64,000 nt of DNA. Origin: Clostridium sp. Its GTDB lineage: Bacteria > Bacillota > Clostridia > Lachnospirales > Lachnospiraceae. The translations under genes were made by a program, and so were the position numbers. A model generated the notes under the pieces. That model made no database searches. It was not told the DNA's origin and saw only the letters and a program-made list of their open reading frames with translations. The first letter of the stretch is position 1. Each line of letters opens with the position of its first letter. Positions 8,805-19,727 of the stretch are shown here, piece after piece. Location of the stretch: NCBI GenBank assembly GCA_023664385.1, contig JAMPFU010000009.1, positions 30,014 through 94,013 on the forward strand, read 5' to 3'.

Positions 8805-11186
8805 ATGATGTTAAAATTACTCATCGGCAATCTTAAGGGCAGCAAACAAAAGACAGTAAGCTCCATTTTGGGCATCTGTATCTCGGTTATGCTTATATTT
8901 GTTGCGATTAATACATATGTGTCTTTTCAAAAAATGCGTCTGGAAAATGCATACGATGCCTATGGGGAATACAACCTGATTTTACATGCGGTAGACAGGG
9001 AAACGTATGAATGGGTAAAAAGTAACGCTGACTGCTATACCCGTGTGGGAGTTGAAAAAATCATCGATGTGACTGACTCACAAATAGGCATAGTGGAAAG
9101 TGACAATAATTCAATTGAAATGAATAGATATAAGCTGATGGATGGAACATTTCCACAGCAGGCAGGGGAAGTGGCAATTTCCCCTACGGCAATGATTGGA
9201 GAAGAAGTTATAATCGGTAAATATAATGTGGGTGAAAGCATTGAGTTAAACGGTAACCGATATGTTATTTCGGGAATTTTGTATGATTATGATTTTAATA
9301 TGGCAGATGTCTATAAGGTGGCATTAACCAAAAGCGAAGCTGAAACGGGAAGCTATAACATATACCTGCACTGTGCAGGCAAAAGAGAGTACCAGCGTGC
9401 CTTAGATGAAATCGTGCAGCATTTACAGTTGGATGAAAGAAATATTATACATGGAGATAAGGAATATGGATTCCTTTTAGAATGTACGCTGATTATAAAT
9501 GAGGAGCTTAATGTTGTGGAGCTGGAAGGAGAGGGCGGTCTTCGTGATACGAATATAGGACGTCTGCTTCTGTTTTTTGTTGTCATTTTGGTATTGACAT
9601 CCGTAATTTTTGCACTGCACCTGTTTACTTCCCATTTGCATGGCAGGAATAGGCAGCAGGGAAGCCTGCTCAGTCTTGGATTTTCCAACGCATATATTTT
9701 CATGCTTTATTTTCTGGAATGTCTGCTGCTGGTTGTGCTCGGCTGTCTGACGGGAATTTTATTTGGGCGTTATCTGACTGCATTTTTGTTTGAATGCATC
9801 CAAAACATGCGGATGACTAAGCTGGAAAATTTTGAACCCCAGTTTACGTGGCAGTCATATATTCTTGTAACAGCCGTAAGCCTTACAGGCTTTCTCTGTG
9901 GGCTGGTGCCTGTGCTTATCAGGACCATGAATACCGGCATTAATGAAATGATAAAGACCAAAAGAAAAAAATACCGTGATACTGCGGCAAGAGCAAAAAA
10001 ACGCAGGCATAAGTTTATTACGATGAAATATTTTCATAAGGACAGCTATCCATTTGAAAAATTCTGTATATATATGTCAATGATCATGATTGGAATCAGC
10101 GTTATGCTGTTGGTTTATGTAAACAAGTATGTGAATGATACACTTTCCCTCAGGGAGCATTATGAGACGAAATTTTATCTGATATCAGATGATGTAAGTG
10201 GAATGGACGGATTTGAAACGCTGATACCCGGATTGTCATATTACGATATGGTTTATGATACGATGGGAGTTTTCCATATTAACAGGAATAACATCAATGA
10301 GCAATATGTGGATGGACTTCCGTTGCACGAAAATAATACCATATCATGCGAGGTTGCAGGGGTAAGCCGGCAACAGTACAATATCAAGATAGAATCGGAC
10401 TCAGGGATGACCTATGAGGAGTTTGTTAATATGGGCGGTGCGATTATTATTGACAACTGGGGAGGAGGAGACGACCATATATTAAAGGCGTTGCCGGAGA
10501 CCTTAAAGTATGACGGAAGGTATGATTATGACTTGGGAATTACGTATGACCCTGGAGAGGTAAAAATAGTAGGGCGTGGTAAGTTTAAAAACTGGAATGA
10601 TCAAATGGGTATATCCATCATTGTCCCGGATGAAATGTTCAAGGAAAAATTTGATTATACGAATGTATTGATACAGATAAATGTAAAGGATGGGTATGAA
10701 ATAGAAGCAGCAGAAATGCTATATCGGAATTCTTTTGGATATGCCTATTCCTTTCATGACAATGTGACGGAATATATAAAGGCTAACGATAACAATACGA
10801 CAATCCGTGTGTATGCCTATGGGATTTTACTGTTTGTTACGGTTATAAATTTATTTATTATTCTATATGTAAATAACTTGGTATATGTACGCAGGAGAAA
10901 AAATTTGTCAATTCTTAAAACTTTGGGACATTCTGATGCAAGCATTATGATGCCTATGATATTGGAGGTAATAATTGAAAGCATTGTTGCCGCCATTTTG
11001 TCGGTATTTATCAGTAAGACTGTATCAAAACGACTTATTCCGTTTGAAACGCAAAGCATAATTCTTACAGATGGGACAAAAAGCATTTTGTTTGTGTTGT
11101 TGTTTTTGCTTTTGATGCAGACGATAGCAATGGTGGTTATTTTTATGCGGGTCCGAAGGCAGCAGATGATATATGATTTAAGATAA
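8805..11186 (+). CDS. FtsX-like ABC permease, 793 residues
   Basis: The protein has an N-terminal membrane anchor (about residues 19-37), a large extracytoplasmic domain, three helices around 248-375, then a second anchor near 420-437, another extracytoplasmic domain, and three C-terminal helices (about 682-785). This duplicated FtsX layout matches the single-polypeptide permeases of BceAB/MacB-like exporters. It partners with the ATPase just upstream. No two-component sensor lies nearby, unlike classical Bce modules. The gene ends in a shared bidirectional terminator. Confidence 0.88.
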   Translation: MMLKLLIGNLKGSKQKTVSSILGICISVMLIFVAINTYVSFQKMRLENAYDAYGEYNLILHAVDRETYEWVKSNADCYTRVGVEKIIDVTDSQIGIVESDNNSIEMNRYKLMDGTFPQQAGEVAISPTAMIGEEVIIGKYNVGESIELNGNRYVISGILYDYDFNMADVYKVALTKSEAETGSYNIYLHCAGKREYQRALDEIVQHLQLDERNIIHGDKEYGFLLECTLIINEELNVVELEGEGGLRDTNIGRLLLFFVVILVLTSVIFALHLFTSHLHGRNRQQGSLLSLGFSNAYIFMLYFLECLLLVVLGCLTGILFGRYLTAFLFECIQNMRMTKLENFEPQFTWQSYILVTAVSLTGFLCGLVPVLIRTMNTGINEMIKTKRKKYRDTAARAKKRRHKFITMKYFHKDSYPFEKFCIYMSMIMIGISVMLLVYVNKYVNDTLSLREHYETKFYLISDDVSGMDGFETLIPGLSYYDMVYDTMGVFHINRNNINEQYVDGLPLHENNTISCEVAGVSRQQYNIKIESDSGMTYEEFVNMGGAIIIDNWGGGDDHILKALPETLKYDGRYDYDLGITYDPGEVKIVGRGKFKNWNDQMGISIIVPDEMFKEKFDYTNVLIQINVKDGYEIEAAEMLYRNSFGYAYSFHDNVTEYIKANDNNTTIRVYAYGILLFVTVINLFIILYVNNLVYVRRRKNLSILKTLGHSDASIMMPMILEVIIESIVAAILSVFISKTVSKRLIPFETQSIILTDGTKSILFVLLFLLLMQTIAMVVIFMRVRRQQMIYDLR

Positions 11187-11242
11187 AAAACTACACTCAA
11201 TGATGATTTGCGTTAAATAAATTACATTGAGTGTAGTTTTTT
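11185..11242. terminator. bidirectional terminator between convergent genes
   Basis: Perfect 18-bp arms lie at 11185-11202 and 11225-11242 (AAAAAACTACACTCAATG and its complement). The A run on the left and T run on the right serve both strands. It separates the permease (+) from the VOC gene (-). Confidence 0.9.
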
Positions 11243-11247
11243 CTATT

Positions 11248-11682
11248 TCATTTATCAAATTTATCTCCGCATATTTCTATTGTATTTCCTTCGGGATCAT
11301 ATATATTGAAATAGTAATATGGTTCAGTGATATTAACATACATAATATCTGATACTTCACATATTTTTAATGCTTTAATTCGTTCATAATCATTTTTCAA
11401 ATCATCGGAATAAAAATTAAGTATAATAATATTATTTACAGATTTTTCTTTTCTTTGTTTAAAAATTTCTATAAAAGATTGATTATAATTATTCTTATTA
11501 TTCCCCTCAATTGTTTCAACATCATATTGACGATTATAAATGGATAATTTATTTCCAAAATCAAATTCTATCCATCTATTTTCTGTATATGTATTTCCCT
11601 TGATTTCAAATATTTTTTCATAAAAATCGACCATTTCATTAAAATTATCAGTTTCTATATAAGTACAACATAATTTCATCAT
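11248..11682 (-). CDS. VOC-superfamily (glyoxalase/bleomycin-resistance fold) protein
   Basis: The 144-residue protein shows the paired beta-alpha-beta-beta-beta pattern of the vicinal-oxygen-chelate fold: YIETDNFNEMVDFYEKIF at the start and YYFNIYDPEGNTIEICG at the end, with the terminal Glu that often binds metal. The gene is clearly AT-richer than its neighbours, which suggests recent transfer. Two adjacent ATG codons are possible, and GAGGT lies just upstream on the minus strand. The substrate is unknown. Confidence 0.75.
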   Translation of the reverse strand: MMKLCCTYIETDNFNEMVDFYEKIFEIKGNTYTENRWIEFDFGNKLSIYNRQYDVETIEGNNKNNYNQSFIEIFKQRKEKSVNNIIILNFYSDDLKNDYERIKALKICEVSDIMYVNITEPYYYFNIYDPEGNTIEICGDKFDK

Positions 11683-11811
11683 TCATACCTCGATTCACTG
11701 CCTTTAATTAATACAATTGTATCATACTTGTCACTTGTTTGAAATATTGGGTATCTATTTTTTTTCATATAAATATTTTTCTCTATAAAAGGTTGAATAC
11801 AATTTATAAAA

Positions 11812-11853
11812 AGTCGGCACTATATGCTGCGAGCAGTATACTGCCGGCTTTTT
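11812..11853 (+). terminator. orphan terminator-like hairpin in a gene-poor gap
   Basis: AGTCGGCA pairs with TGCCGGCT and is followed by TTTTT. No gene ends just upstream on this strand, so it may be left from a lost gene. The rest of 11683-12185 is AT-rich. A 79-codon frame there lacks a ribosome site and family features, and nothing else is supported. Confidence 0.5.
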
Positions 11854-12185
11854 CCTTGCGTGTTTGTCAAAAAAAGGATATTAACAATATTATTATAATA
11901 AAGTGTTATATTTGTTTACAATTTAGTTTGGTTTGCTTAATTTTAGGTAGTGCTGATAGTGATATGAATGGTACTTGAAGTGCTAAAAATGGTACAAAAT
12001 TGTGAGATGATTTTAAGAGGATGTTGTCGTATAATTTTATTGTATGTAAGATTTTGAAAATAGAATGCAAAATATGTAATAAATCATAGCATTATAATTT
12101 AAATGGTCATAAATAGAGGGGGTAAAAATTATATAATATAACTTGTAAATATGTAATTAAGAAAGATGTGGGAGGAAAAATAAGC

Positions 12186-12644
12186 ATGAAAATTAAAAAA
12201 ATGGGAATTTCAATATGTTTATTATCAATGGTATTAATTTTTTTTGGTAATACTGTAGGAGCAACTGCAATTTATAATGGTACTGCAAAAGTTAATGTCA
12301 CATCGGGAAATTTAAATCCTTTTGTGGGTGATACAGCAGAAGCATATTGTTATGCTTGTGTTGAAGGTAATAGGAATACAAATAGAAACCCCAGTAGTAG
12401 TGTAACAGGAAACGGTTACATATTTTATTATAGTCCAACAAAAAAGGATTATTGCACATATAATTTTAGCAATACAGGTACTATAACAAAATCAGGAGAA
12501 AAATTTGTGATAGTAAAAAAGAAAGGAAAGGAAATTGATAATAAATACGAGGATGTATATGCAATGTCAATATATTGTAATTTTAAGCTTACATGTAATA
12601 GATGTGGGGCGTGTGAAACCTGTACAAGAAACGCTATAGAATAA
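12186..12644 (+). CDS. secreted Cys-rich small protein, family not recognised
   Basis: The 152-residue product has a clear signal peptide (KIKKMG, then a hydrophobic run to about residue 25, with a likely cut near VGA-TA). The mature part is Asn/Thr-rich and has eight Cys, including a YCYAC pair near the front and a C-terminal cluster TCNRCGACETC. ATG 12186 follows GGAGG by nine bases, and an in-frame ATG at 12168 precedes that site. It heads a locus of two FtsX-like permeases, an ATPase and an XRE regulator. That layout resembles bacteriocin-plus-exporter loci such as lactococcin 972-type ones, though no sequence likeness was seen. Function is unknown. Confidence 0.65.
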   Translation: MKIKKMGISICLLSMVLIFFGNTVGATAIYNGTAKVNVTSGNLNPFVGDTAEAYCYACVEGNRNTNRNPSSSVTGNGYIFYYSPTKKDYCTYNFSNTGTITKSGEKFVIVKKKGKEIDNKYEDVYAMSIYCNFKLTCNRCGACETCTRNAIE

Positions 12645-12657
12645 AGGATAATCAGCA

Positions 12658-13827
12658 ATGAACTACATATTTTTTTTGTTACAAAAAAATAAAGAGCGAT
12701 TTGTCACATTTCTCATGTATACCATGCTGATTGGTTTGTTTACAGCTTTTTTTGGTTTTACATTAGGGAATGTCAGTTATGAAAATGAGAGTGTAAAATT
12801 ACTTAAGGATATGGAAAATTGTTGTTATATCCGCCCATATGTTACAGAGACATTTATGTCATATGATGAAAAAGGGTTTATTACATTGGACGAATTACCA
12901 AAAAAAAATGATATTACATATGATGCGGGAGTTTTTCGCTTTATGGAAATATACGGCGAAGATTACGAGGATATTGTATCATCGTCACAGCTTTTTGCTA
13001 CACATATAAAATGGAATTTATCAGAAGGCAAAGGATTTACCGATAATCCCAATGAGGTGATTTTGTTAGGTAATAAAGGATATTATCAAGTTGGAGACAC
13101 AATAAGTATTAAAAATATAGATGATGAAATTATCTGTCAATGTGAAGTTGTGGGGATAAACAGATATCCTGTGTTTTTTTCTGACGGCATAAATCTAGGT
13201 ACAAAAAACGAAGATGATGACTTTAAATGTCAAATAACTTGTTATTCTTTGATGAAAAATTACAGAAACGATGTGGCTGGAGAAACATTGTTTCTGAATC
13301 CAAAAAATCCTTGGGCATATAAGTATGATAGTAAAAACGTCAACTATATTTTTTCAACTAAATCTAATATTCCAAATAATAAAGAAGTTTTTGGGGAATT
13401 CAAAGAGTATGGGGAATTGGATTTAATGAGTGAATTACAACAGAACAAAATATCCTTTTGGGACAGAGACGAATCCATACTTGAGGTATGCCTTCTGATT
13501 ATATTCATATGTGGAGTCATTGTGCATAATTATCTGTCAATTGTAAGAAGTCAAAGAGAATATGGCATTTACTATATGCTTGGAATGAGCTGGAGCAAGC
13601 TTGTTGCCCTGTTGTCGCTTCAGAATGTATTTGCTTTTGTATGTGGTTTTTTACTTGGAAGCTCATTTGTATACCATGGCTCATTACGTCAGGATTTATT
13701 ATTTACATGGAAAAATCAGCTTGGTATTCTTGTTGGTGTTTTGGGAATTTACTTCATATCGATTATGCCGATTTTGCTAAAAATGCGTAAGTCGGACCCT
13801 GTTGAGCTGATAAAAAAAGAGGAGTAA
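12658..13827 (+). CDS. FtsX-like ABC permease (first of two)
   Basis: The 389-residue protein has an N-terminal helix (about residues 17-37), a MacB-like extracytoplasmic domain of about 230 residues, then three helices (around 276-292, 316-339 and 350-368) and a short cytoplasmic tail, MRKSDPVELIKKEE, typical of FtsX-like subunits. It starts 13 bases after the Cys-rich gene and shares its transcription unit. It probably forms a heterodimer with the next permease and works with the ATPase at 14836. Confidence 0.85.
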   Translation: MNYIFFLLQKNKERFVTFLMYTMLIGLFTAFFGFTLGNVSYENESVKLLKDMENCCYIRPYVTETFMSYDEKGFITLDELPKKNDITYDAGVFRFMEIYGEDYEDIVSSSQLFATHIKWNLSEGKGFTDNPNEVILLGNKGYYQVGDTISIKNIDDEIICQCEVVGINRYPVFFSDGINLGTKNEDDDFKCQITCYSLMKNYRNDVAGETLFLNPKNPWAYKYDSKNVNYIFSTKSNIPNNKEVFGEFKEYGELDLMSELQQNKISFWDRDESILEVCLLIIFICGVIVHNYLSIVRSQREYGIYYMLGMSWSKLVALLSLQNVFAFVCGFLLGSSFVYHGSLRQDLLFTWKNQLGILVGVLGIYFISIMPILLKMRKSDPVELIKKEE

Positions 13828-13830
13828 TAT

Positions 13831-14839
13831 ATGGAAATTATTAAAAGAAAGCATAAGGCATTATAGAAAATTAATGATTGCATGTATTATAGTTACAATG
13901 CTTGTCTATGGTGCGACACAGGTGATGCTTACATATTATTACCACGATATTATATCAAATCAGGACGAAACAAGATACAATTACTGCGAAATTTCTTTTA
14001 CGGAGCCGGTTGTCATAAGCGAGCTGTCACACGTGGAAAGCTATTGTATTCATAATATACCGAATTATGATATGTCAGCATATGTTGTGGATGAAGTAGA
14101 TGGATTTAACATCATTGCCGTAAAGCAGGGACATGAAGCAAGGCTTTGTAAGGATGTGGAAGTGCTCAAGGCTGACGAGGCAATTGTTATGTCTGTTTTT
14201 TTTCCTATCTTTGATGAACTGTACAGTGGTTATAAAGTAATTGCAACATCAAATGTTATGGTATGTGGATGCAGACCGTTTTTGGTTGGCGCTATTATTA
14301 CGCTTGAGTCAGCGGAATCGGAGGCGGTAAGCAGTATGGTTATATCCTGCACGAAACCGATTACACATAGTGACAGGGTTAAAATTAAAAAAGCATTTAA
14401 AGATATAGATGTTGATATAAGTTACATGACAGAGTTTAAATGGCTGTTAGGAAATGTGGAATATTATAAAGCTTCGGTTATACTCGGACTGGGAATCGTT
14501 ATTTTTGCATTGATGTCAATTGGAATTTTGGTGAGTTATACGATTCAGAAGCAGAAAAAGGAAATCATTGTATTTATGCTTTGTGGAGCAAATATAAGGC
14601 ATCTGCGGCGGTTTTATATAGGAGAGTATATGCTTATGCAGCTACTGTCCCTGCTTTTGGGATGCGGGGGAGCATTTATTATGGAAAGGTTTATGGGAAT
14701 ATTTGAATTTAATGATGTGTATGTTCTGCCATTGATTTTATGCATTATTATTTCCATATGCTGTGGACTGGTGGAAGTAATGACGATTAATCGGCTGCTT
14801 AAAAGGGATATCATTGTACAGTGGAGGAAGCTTGTATGA
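13831..14839 (+). CDS. FtsX-like ABC permease (second), frameshifted at codon 5-6
   Basis: ATG 13831 lies seven bases after GAGGAG, but its frame stops after 11 codons (MEIIKRKHKAL). Removing one A from the AAAA run at 13843-13846 joins MEIIK to ESIRHYRKLMIACIIVTML, a normal permease N-terminus, and the frame then runs to TGA 14837-14839. As the sequence stands, translation would need slippage, an AUA start at 13829, or an internal start at 13874 that removes the head of the first helix. The product has one N-terminal helix, an extracytoplasmic domain and three C-terminal helices, about 335 residues. It overlaps the ATPase gene by four bases (ATGA). Confidence 0.75.
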
Positions 14840-15537
14840 CATTAGTTAAAATGAATAAGATTAGTAAAATATACAATAAAGGTAAAAAGAATCAGTTTCA
14901 GGCATTGAATGATGTTGATTTTGCTGTGGATGAAGGAGATATGATTGCCATAAGAGGAAGCTCCGGTGCAGGAAAATCTACATTGCTTCATATTATGGGT
15001 TGCATGGATACACAGACCTCAGGTCATTACTATTTTTGCGGGGAGGCTGTAAAGGATATGACCCAGCAGCAAAAGGCGGTAATCCGAAATAAAAAAATCG
15101 GATTTGTATTGCAGGATTTCGGGCTTTTGGAATATCAGAGTGTTCTGGATGCCGTTTCATTGCCGCTGTTGTTTTCGAATGAAATACCTGTAAGTAAAAT
15201 GAAAAAGCACTGCTTGGGATATTTGGCTGAGGTTGGACTTCAGGGGTATGCTGCAAAGGCTGTAAATGAGCTTTCTGGAGGAGAAAAACAGCGGGTTGCC
15301 ATTGCAAGAGCATTAGTAAATAATCCGTCACTTATTTTGGCAGACGAGCCTACAGGTGCACTGGATGAGGAAAATGCATACAATGTAATGAAACTTCTAA
15401 AAAAGTTAAACGAGAACGGAAAGGCTATAGTAATTGCCACGCACGATTCAGATGTCGCAAGCATGTGCAAAACACAAATTACAATAAAATACGGTGAATT
15501 AAAAAACGCTGATGAAAAAAGTTTTTTAATAGTATAA
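14836..15537 (+). CDS. ABC transporter ATP-binding protein
   Basis: This 233-residue MacB-type ATPase has Walker A RGSSGAGKSTL, signature LSGGEKQRVAIARAL, Walker B LILADEPTGALD and switch His in ATHDSD. ATG 14836 overlaps the stop of the second permease and follows GGAGG by eight bases. The upstream GTG at 14821 sits before that site and is unlikely. Coupling implies one complex with the two permeases. The substrate is presumably the Cys-rich product or an attacking peptide; that is inference. Confidence 0.9.
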   Translation: MTLVKMNKISKIYNKGKKNQFQALNDVDFAVDEGDMIAIRGSSGAGKSTLLHIMGCMDTQTSGHYYFCGEAVKDMTQQQKAVIRNKKIGFVLQDFGLLEYQSVLDAVSLPLLFSNEIPVSKMKKHCLGYLAEVGLQGYAAKAVNELSGGEKQRVAIARALVNNPSLILADEPTGALDEENAYNVMKLLKKLNENGKAIVIATHDSDVASMCKTQITIKYGELKNADEKSFLIV

Positions 15538-15565
15538 TGACAAAACTGAAGGTATGGTATATAAT
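15537..15565 (+). promoter_or_regulatory. promoter of the XRE regulator
   Basis: ATGACA, 17 bases, TATAAT, overlapping the end of the ATPase gene. It would let the small regulator be made separately from the transporter genes. Confidence 0.5.
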
Positions 15566-15637
15566 TTGTATTAATAGGGAATTTTTTAATATTTTGTTTT
15601 AATTAAGAAAATTCTACAAATGAGGGGAGATTGGGGA

Positions 15638-15850
15638 ATGTATGACAAAATTGCAGTTGGAAGAAGATTAAAATGTCTTCGGCATATGGCTGGAAAAACA
15701 CAAATGGAAGTGGCAAGGGAAATTGGAATATCGGTCGAAACAGTACGTAAACTGGAGCAGGGGAAGAAAGGGGCATCTATGGAGGTATTAGATTTGTTGA
15801 GGGATTATTATGATTCTAAGATGGATTTTATCATGTATGGAGATAATTAA
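15638..15850 (+). CDS. XRE-family transcriptional regulator, 70 residues
   Basis: This small Cro/CI-type HTH protein carries VGRRLKCLRHMAGKTQMEVA followed by REIGISVETVRKLEQGKKG. It consists of little more than the HTH and a short C-terminal helix. ATG 15638 follows GGGGA; an in-frame ATG at 15620 is less well placed. It has its own promoter and terminator. Its position suggests control of the Cys-rich protein/ABC locus, but no operator was identified. Confidence 0.8.
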   Translation: MYDKIAVGRRLKCLRHMAGKTQMEVAREIGISVETVRKLEQGKKGASMEVLDLLRDYYDSKMDFIMYGDN

Positions 15851-15863
15851 ATATGATATTTAT

Positions 15864-15901
15864 GCTGTCTGTCCGAAATATATGGGACGGACAGCTTTTT
15901 T
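15864..15901 (+). terminator. terminator of the XRE regulator gene
   Basis: An 11-bp stem GCTGTCTGTCC / GGACGGACAGC (one T-G pair) is followed by a T run. It isolates the upstream locus from the heat-shock operon. Confidence 0.9.
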
Positions 15902-15951
15902 ATTTTATAGAAAGTTCTTTATAAAAAAGGTAAAAAATAGTGTTTTTATGC

Positions 15952-15980
15952 TTGACAACAACTATATGTAGTGATAGATT
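15952..15980 (+). promoter_or_regulatory. hrcA operon promoter
   Basis: TTGACA, 17 bases, TAGATT. It lies directly ahead of the CIRCE operator, the normal arrangement for a HrcA-repressed vegetative promoter. Confidence 0.75.
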
Positions 15981-15991
15981 ATCTATATAGA

Positions 15992-16018
15992 TTAGCACTC
16001 GTATTTAATGAGTGCTAA
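15992..16018 (+). promoter_or_regulatory. CIRCE operator
   Basis: TTAGCACTC, nine bases, GAGTGCTAA: a perfect match to the CIRCE inverted repeat bound by HrcA. It lies just upstream of the hrcA ribosome site. Confidence 0.98.
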
Positions 16019-16040
16019 TAATAAATGAAAGGGTGATGAG

Positions 16041-17090
16041 ATGGAGCTGGATGAGCGTAAGAAGAAAATTCTGAAAGCCATTATAGCCAATTACCTTGAA
16101 ACCGGTGAGCCTGTAGGCTCGCGTACAATTTCAAAATATACGGATACGGATTTATCCTTAAGCTCGGCAACAATCAGAAATGAGATGGCTGACCTGGAGG
16201 AGATGGGCTACATTGTCCAGCCGCATACATCAGCGGGAAGAATACCGACAGACAAGGGCTACAGATTTTATGTGGATAGCCTCATGGAGGAGAAGGTTGA
16301 TGTTGAGGAGGAAAAAAGCTCACTGCTTGAGCGTGTTGACAGGATGGAGCTTTTGCTGAAGCAGGTTGCAAAGGTGCTTGCCTACAATACAAATTATGCA
16401 ACCATGGTTACTGCTCCAAAGTACAGAAAAACCGTTAAGTTTATACAGCTTTCCAAGATTGATGCAGATAACCTTTTAGCAGTTATCGTTGTTGACGGAA
16501 ACATCATCAAAAATAAGATGATAGAGGTAAAGGTTGAGCTTGATAACGAGGATGTTTTAAAATTTAACATTCTGCTGAATACATTTCTTCAGGGTGCATC
16601 ATTGGAGGATATTAACCTTGAGATGATACAGGCGATGAAGACACAATCCGGCGAGTATGCGCCTATTCTTGAGGATATTTTTTCAGGCATTGTTGATGCG
16701 ATACATGATGCAAATGAGCTTGAGATATACACAAGCGGAGCTACGAACATATTAAAGTACCCTGAGCTTGGAGATATCAGTAAGACAAGCGAGCTGCTGG
16801 AAAAGTTTGAGGATAAGAGCGAGCTGTCACATCTGATAGAGGAAACGACAAACAAGGCGGACGGTACAGGTATTCAGGTGTATATTGGAGAGGAAGCGCC
16901 GGATCAGGATATGAAGGATTGTTCAATTGTAACGGCAACCTACAAGATGCCTGAGGGAGCAGAGGGAACCATAGGTATTTTGGGTCCAAAAAGAATGGAT
17001 TATAAAAAAGTAGTCAGTACATTAAAAAATCTGACTATAGAATTAGATGAGATATTTAAGAAAAGCAAAGGGGTGAATCATGATGGCTAA
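16041..17090 (+). CDS. hrcA: heat-inducible transcription repressor HrcA
   Basis: The 349-residue repressor has an N-terminal winged helix (RKKILKAIIANYLETGEPVG, then SSATIRNEMADLEEMGYI and the HTSAGRIPTDKGYRFYVD signature), a GAF-like middle and a conserved C-terminal segment (GILGPKRMDYKKVVSTL). It binds CIRCE and is kept active by GroEL. It starts at ATG 16041 after AAAGGGTG and overlaps grpE by 11 bases, so the operon is translationally coupled. Confidence 0.97.
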   Translation: MELDERKKKILKAIIANYLETGEPVGSRTISKYTDTDLSLSSATIRNEMADLEEMGYIVQPHTSAGRIPTDKGYRFYVDSLMEEKVDVEEEKSSLLERVDRMELLLKQVAKVLAYNTNYATMVTAPKYRKTVKFIQLSKIDADNLLAVIVVDGNIIKNKMIEVKVELDNEDVLKFNILLNTFLQGASLEDINLEMIQAMKTQSGEYAPILEDIFSGIVDAIHDANELEIYTSGATNILKYPELGDISKTSELLEKFEDKSELSHLIEETTNKADGTGIQVYIGEEAPDQDMKDCSIVTATYKMPEGAEGTIGILGPKRMDYKKVVSTLKNLTIELDEIFKKSKGVNHDG

Positions 17091-17769
17091 GAGTAATAGC
17101 TCAAAGAATGGAGAGTCTGGCAAAAAGGTTGCAACAAATCCTGAGGTGAAGGATGTAGCCGCAGAGGATGTTGAGGTAACTGACGATACGCCTGTCGAGG
17201 AAGGTACGGATGTCCGTATTGACGAGGTGGAGGAGGTATCTGCCGATGATCCTGAAAAAGCTATGGAGGCAAAGCCAAAGCCGGTTCCTAAGGGAAGCAG
17301 AAGGGGCAGCAAGTCGCTTATGATAGAGCTTGAAAAAGCAAAGGAGCTTGCCCAAGGGAATGAGGATAAATATAAGAGACTTCTTGCAGAGTTTGACAAT
17401 GCAAGGCAGAGGAATGAAAAAGAATCCAAGAAAATGTACGACATAGGTGCAAAGGAGGTTCTTGAAAAGCTTTTACCTGTTGTAGATAACTTTGAGAGAG
17501 CCCTTGGAAGTATTCCTGAGGAGGATAAGGACAGAGCCTTTGAGCAGGGCATTGACAAGATATACAGACAGCTTATGGTATCTCTTGAGGATGTGGGCGT
17601 AGTACCTATGAATGCAGAGGGAACAAGCTTTAATCCTGATTTTCATAATGCGGTTATGCATATAGAGGACGAACAGTATGAGGAAAATATTGTTGTTGAG
17701 GAGATGCAGAAGGGTTATATGTATAAGGATCAGGTTTTAAGACATAGTATGGTTAAGGTTGCAAACTAA
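17080..17769 (+). CDS. grpE: nucleotide exchange factor GrpE
   Basis: This 229-residue co-chaperone releases ADP from DnaK. The first 85 residues are acidic and low in complexity. They are followed by the long dimerising helix (NEDKYKRLLAEFDNARQRNE) and the C-terminal beta domain with GTSFNPDFHNAVMHIED and GYMYKDQVLRHSMVKV. The start lies inside the end of hrcA after AAAGGGG. It is longer than many GrpE proteins because of the acidic N-terminal tail. Confidence 0.95.
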   Translation: MMAKSNSSKNGESGKKVATNPEVKDVAAEDVEVTDDTPVEEGTDVRIDEVEEVSADDPEKAMEAKPKPVPKGSRRGSKSLMIELEKAKELAQGNEDKYKRLLAEFDNARQRNEKESKKMYDIGAKEVLEKLLPVVDNFERALGSIPEEDKDRAFEQGIDKIYRQLMVSLEDVGVVPMNAEGTSFNPDFHNAVMHIEDEQYEENIVVEEMQKGYMYKDQVLRHSMVKVAN

Positions 17770-17793
17770 AATGACAATACATGGAAACAATAA

Positions 17794-19674
<1,881 letters not shown>

Positions 19675-19727
19675 TTTTAACCTTAAATGATTATTATTTC
19701 TAAGAAAGAAATTATGGGTGAATTCAG

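Noticed and set aside
11739..11978. 79-codon ORF in the gap before the Cys-rich gene
   Set aside because: No ribosome site, no family features, odd composition, and it runs straight through a terminator-like hairpin.
17043..17558. 171-codon Ser-rich minus-strand ORF over grpE
   Set aside because: Antisense shadow of the acidic N-terminal region of GrpE; no start signal.
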